From Winogradskyella schleiferi (lineage in GTDB: Bacteria; Bacteroidota; Bacteroidia; Flavobacteriales; Flavobacteriaceae): a DNA stretch of 64,000 nucleotides. The notes below the pieces were generated by a model that was not told the origin of the DNA, did not search any database, and was given only the letters and a program-made list of their open reading frames with translations. The position numbers and the translations under genes were made by a program. The DNA lies in NCBI RefSeq assembly GCF_013394655.1, contig NZ_CP053351.1, positions 2,324,501-2,388,500 on the forward strand, given 5' to 3'. Below, piece after piece: positions 62,565 through 64,000 of this stretch. Every line of letters begins with the position of its first letter. The stretch's first letter is position 1.

Positions 62565-63845
62565 ATGAAACGATTACTATATTTATTTGCAGCCTTTGTC
62601 GCTATAAGCACAACTGCATTCGCAACCAACACAACGACATCGGAAGCAGAAGCTTCAATTAATACCTATGTGAGAGGTTATGGTAATTCTTTCATATTTA
62701 ATGAAGCCGGAATTGAGTTTTCAGTTTTTGCAGATGGTCAGTTTGATTTTTATATACCAAACTACGGTCCAGATGTAAGCGTGAACATTGATAGACCTGG
62801 TTTCAGTTTAAGCTTTAACTCTGGTTACGATTACAACCCTTATGTACAGTATGATAGTTTTGGAGCGATTATTCAAATTGAAAATACGCCAATCTACTAT
62901 GATTACTACGGACGTGTCAATCAGATTGGAAACATCTTTATCAACTACAATAGTCTTGGTAGAATTAATAGAGTTGGTGGACTTAATGTTTATTATAGAA
63001 ACAATACGTTCTGGAGATATGATGGCTATATCAACAGTTATAACAGAGCCTATGTTTACAGACCATGGCACCGATTTTATGCTGTACCTCATGTAAACTT
63101 TTGTATTGTACATGTCAATCCGTACAGACAATATTATGCACCTGTAAGACATATTTATTATAGACCTTATACTAATAACGTCAGATATTATAATATTGGA
63201 AGACGAGATAACGGTTATGCTGTGAGACGTTCTAATTCTACAAGAAGAACCAATAGTTATGCACAAACGCCGAGAAATGAAAGAGAACGAACTATTAGGA
63301 CTCGTGCGACACGAAATAATAGAACAATAGCCAGCACAAGAGCTTCACGTTTAAGTGAAACTAATGCGACTAGGACAAGCACAACTCGTAGTGCCGATGC
63401 AACTTCTAGATCTAATTCTAGAGTTTCGACACCTACTAGAACAACTAGAAATGATAGAGCAATTACCACACGTTCAAATACTAGAGTGAAAGCTCCAACA
63501 AGAACGACTAGAACTAATAAAGCTATTGCGACACCTTCTAATACAAGAGTGAAAGTTCCAGCAAGAACAACGCGTAGTACTAATTCGTTTTCAACACGAA
63601 ATACGAATAAAAATGTGACCAGAACAAATAGAACTGTGTCTAATAATAAAACAAGAACTACTTCGGTAAGAAAACCGCAAGCGACAAATTCTCGTACATA
63701 TAATAACAGAACGTCGCAAAACATTAGACAGCGAAGTACTGTTCAGAATAAAAGAAAATCACCGTCTGTAAAAAGCAGATCAAATACAAGTAGAATGAGC
63801 AACCAAAATTCTACAAGATCTAGCTCAAGACGAACAAGAGGATAA
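62565..63845 (+). CDS. Exported protein, paralogue 2, with long basic Thr/Arg/Asn-rich tail
   Basis: A 426-residue secreted protein. After a signal peptide (cut near residue 20, TAFATN), residues about 28-150 are similar to paralogue 1: GIEFSVFADGQFDFYIP, GAIIQIENTPIYYDYYGRVNQIGNIFINYNSLGRINRVGG. A tyrosine-rich segment follows (about 150-205). From about residue 210 to the end the chain is low complexity, built of Arg, Thr, Ser and Asn (repeats like TTRSNTRVK and TRTTR) with a strongly positive charge. It may bind nucleic acid, cell-wall polymer or another anionic partner. Family and function are unknown. Confidence 0.75.
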   Translation: MKRLLYLFAAFVAISTTAFATNTTTSEAEASINTYVRGYGNSFIFNEAGIEFSVFADGQFDFYIPNYGPDVSVNIDRPGFSLSFNSGYDYNPYVQYDSFGAIIQIENTPIYYDYYGRVNQIGNIFINYNSLGRINRVGGLNVYYRNNTFWRYDGYINSYNRAYVYRPWHRFYAVPHVNFCIVHVNPYRQYYAPVRHIYYRPYTNNVRYYNIGRRDNGYAVRRSNSTRRTNSYAQTPRNERERTIRTRATRNNRTIASTRASRLSETNATRTSTTRSADATSRSNSRVSTPTRTTRNDRAITTRSNTRVKAPTRTTRTNKAIATPSNTRVKVPARTTRSTNSFSTRNTNKNVTRTNRTVSNNKTRTTSVRKPQATNSRTYNNRTSQNIRQRSTVQNKRKSPSVKSRSNTSRMSNQNSTRSSSRRTRG

Positions 63846-63866
63846 AAAGTTTTTTTGGTTGGTTGG

Positions 63867-63908
63867 ATGTCCCGTATGATGTATGCCTCAGAGCACCTTA
63901 CGGGACAT
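63867..63908. terminator. Hairpin ending the paralogue pair
   Basis: ATGTCCCGTA and TACGGGACAT form a perfect 10-bp stem with a 22-base loop, followed by a T-rich stretch. It lies 21 bases after the stop codon of paralogue 2. Confidence 0.7.
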
Positions 63909-63920
63909 TCTTATATTTAT

Positions 63921-63940
63921 ATTCCTGCGAAAGCAGGAAT
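63921..63940. repeat. Dispersed GAAA-loop palindrome
   Basis: ATTCCTGC-GAAA-GCAGGAAT is a perfect 8-bp hairpin with a GNRA-type loop. From memory, this ATTCCTGCGAAAGCAGGAAT form is widespread in intergenic DNA of many bacteria, including flavobacteria. Confidence 0.6.
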
Positions 63941-63969
63941 CTCGTTTTACACATTACTTTATTACGAAG

Positions 63970-64000
63970 ATGAAAAACGTGTTAGTTGCAAAGCAAATCA
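63970..64000 (+). CDS. Possible start of a gene running past the right edge
   Basis: An ATG at 63970 opens a frame (MKNVLVAKQI) that is not closed before the window ends. Only ten codons can be seen, so neither the gene nor its product can be confirmed. Confidence 0.25.
   Translation, partial: MKNVLVAKQI

Noticed and set aside
62393..62662. 89-codon plus-strand reading frame between the two paralogues
   Set aside because: It overlaps the second sigma-54-like promoter and the start of paralogue 2 in another frame. The real paralogue start has the signal peptide.
63257..63724. 155-codon reading frame antisense to the basic tail of paralogue 2
   Set aside because: It is the mirror of a Thr/Arg-rich low-complexity stretch, which leaves the opposite strand open by composition. 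Its Val/Leu repeats do not look like a real protein.
1..64000. tRNA, rRNA or CRISPR arrays
   Set aside because: No stretch with a tRNA T-loop and acceptor pattern, no rRNA-like GC-rich conserved block, and no regularly spaced exact repeats with unique spacers were found. The 7-nt arrays have no spacers.

Overview
The window reads as a low-GC chromosome segment from a member of the family Flavobacteriaceae (phylum Bacteroidota), probably a marine or environmental one. Four things point there: promoters of the TAnnTTTG type used by the Bacteroidota housekeeping sigma factor; A-rich leaders in place of strong Shine-Dalgarno sites; lineage-typical genes (bacillithiol gene bshA, DUF3667 and BatA-type proteins, the GH3/beta-lactamase fusion, PH-domain YdbS/YdbT pair, LptD); and many short dispersed palindromes in the gaps. 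No rRNA, tRNA or CRISPR array is visible. The species cannot be named from this sequence alone.

Layout. 1-5.9 kb: acyl-CoA carboxylase beta subunit, an ABC exporter, a DinB-like protein, a Bcr/CflA-type MFS exporter and a YciO/TsaC-like protein. 6-8.8 kb: an exported set of lipoprotein esterase, two-lobed retropepsin-like protease and a triple CBM48-like protein. 8.9-15 kb: UvrD/PcrA helicase, an AsmA/DUF748-like membrane-anchored protein, a small membrane protein and bshA. 15.2-22.7 kb: a GH3/beta-lactamase fusion, serB, a small conserved protein and two PH-domain membrane proteins. 23-30.3 kb: a redox and envelope block (two Fe-S proteins, an MCE/MlaD protein, a cell-wall amidase) divergent from lptD. 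30.4-34.6 kb: ridA, a flavin-dependent acyl-CoA-dehydrogenase-like enzyme, a FemAB/GNAT-like protein and guaC. 34.7-38 kb: the accessory spot, with an intact IS3-family (IS150-like) element with AAG target duplication inserted in a terminator-like hairpin beside a lone NACHT NTPase gene. 38.2-50.7 kb: a TIGR02757 protein, S10 peptidase, GAF histidine kinase, M61 peptidase, a glycosyltransferase, and an operon of BatA, a metal-site-less dihydroorotase, a small membrane protein and an esterase, then a DJ-1/PfpI lipoprotein gene broken by one stop codon. 51-60.4 kb: an MBL hydrolase, a 484-residue conserved protein, bcp, nth, an unlisted 47-codon gene, an ECF-type sigma factor and uvrA. 60.4-64 kb: a DUF3667 protein and two tandem exported paralogues, each behind a sigma-54-like -24/-12 element.

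How the genes relate. Most of the window is ordinary chromosomal core. DNA repair is represented by uvrA, uvrD and nth; thiol and peroxide defence by bshA and bcp; the envelope by lptD, MlaD, amidase and GH3/beta-lactamase. The parts that most deserve a second look are: (a) intergenic regions made almost entirely of degenerate words in 7-nt phase; (b) the NACHT gene, a candidate anti-phage gene, between direct GTTAGCAAA repeats; (c) the sigma-54-type pair of secreted paralogues; (d) enzymes that have lost expected ligands, namely a dihydroorotase with both HxH histidines replaced by serine and an endonuclease III with no Fe-S cysteines; and (e) an inverted pair of a dispersed repeat of about 200-245 bp, at 18.5 and 39.1 kb.
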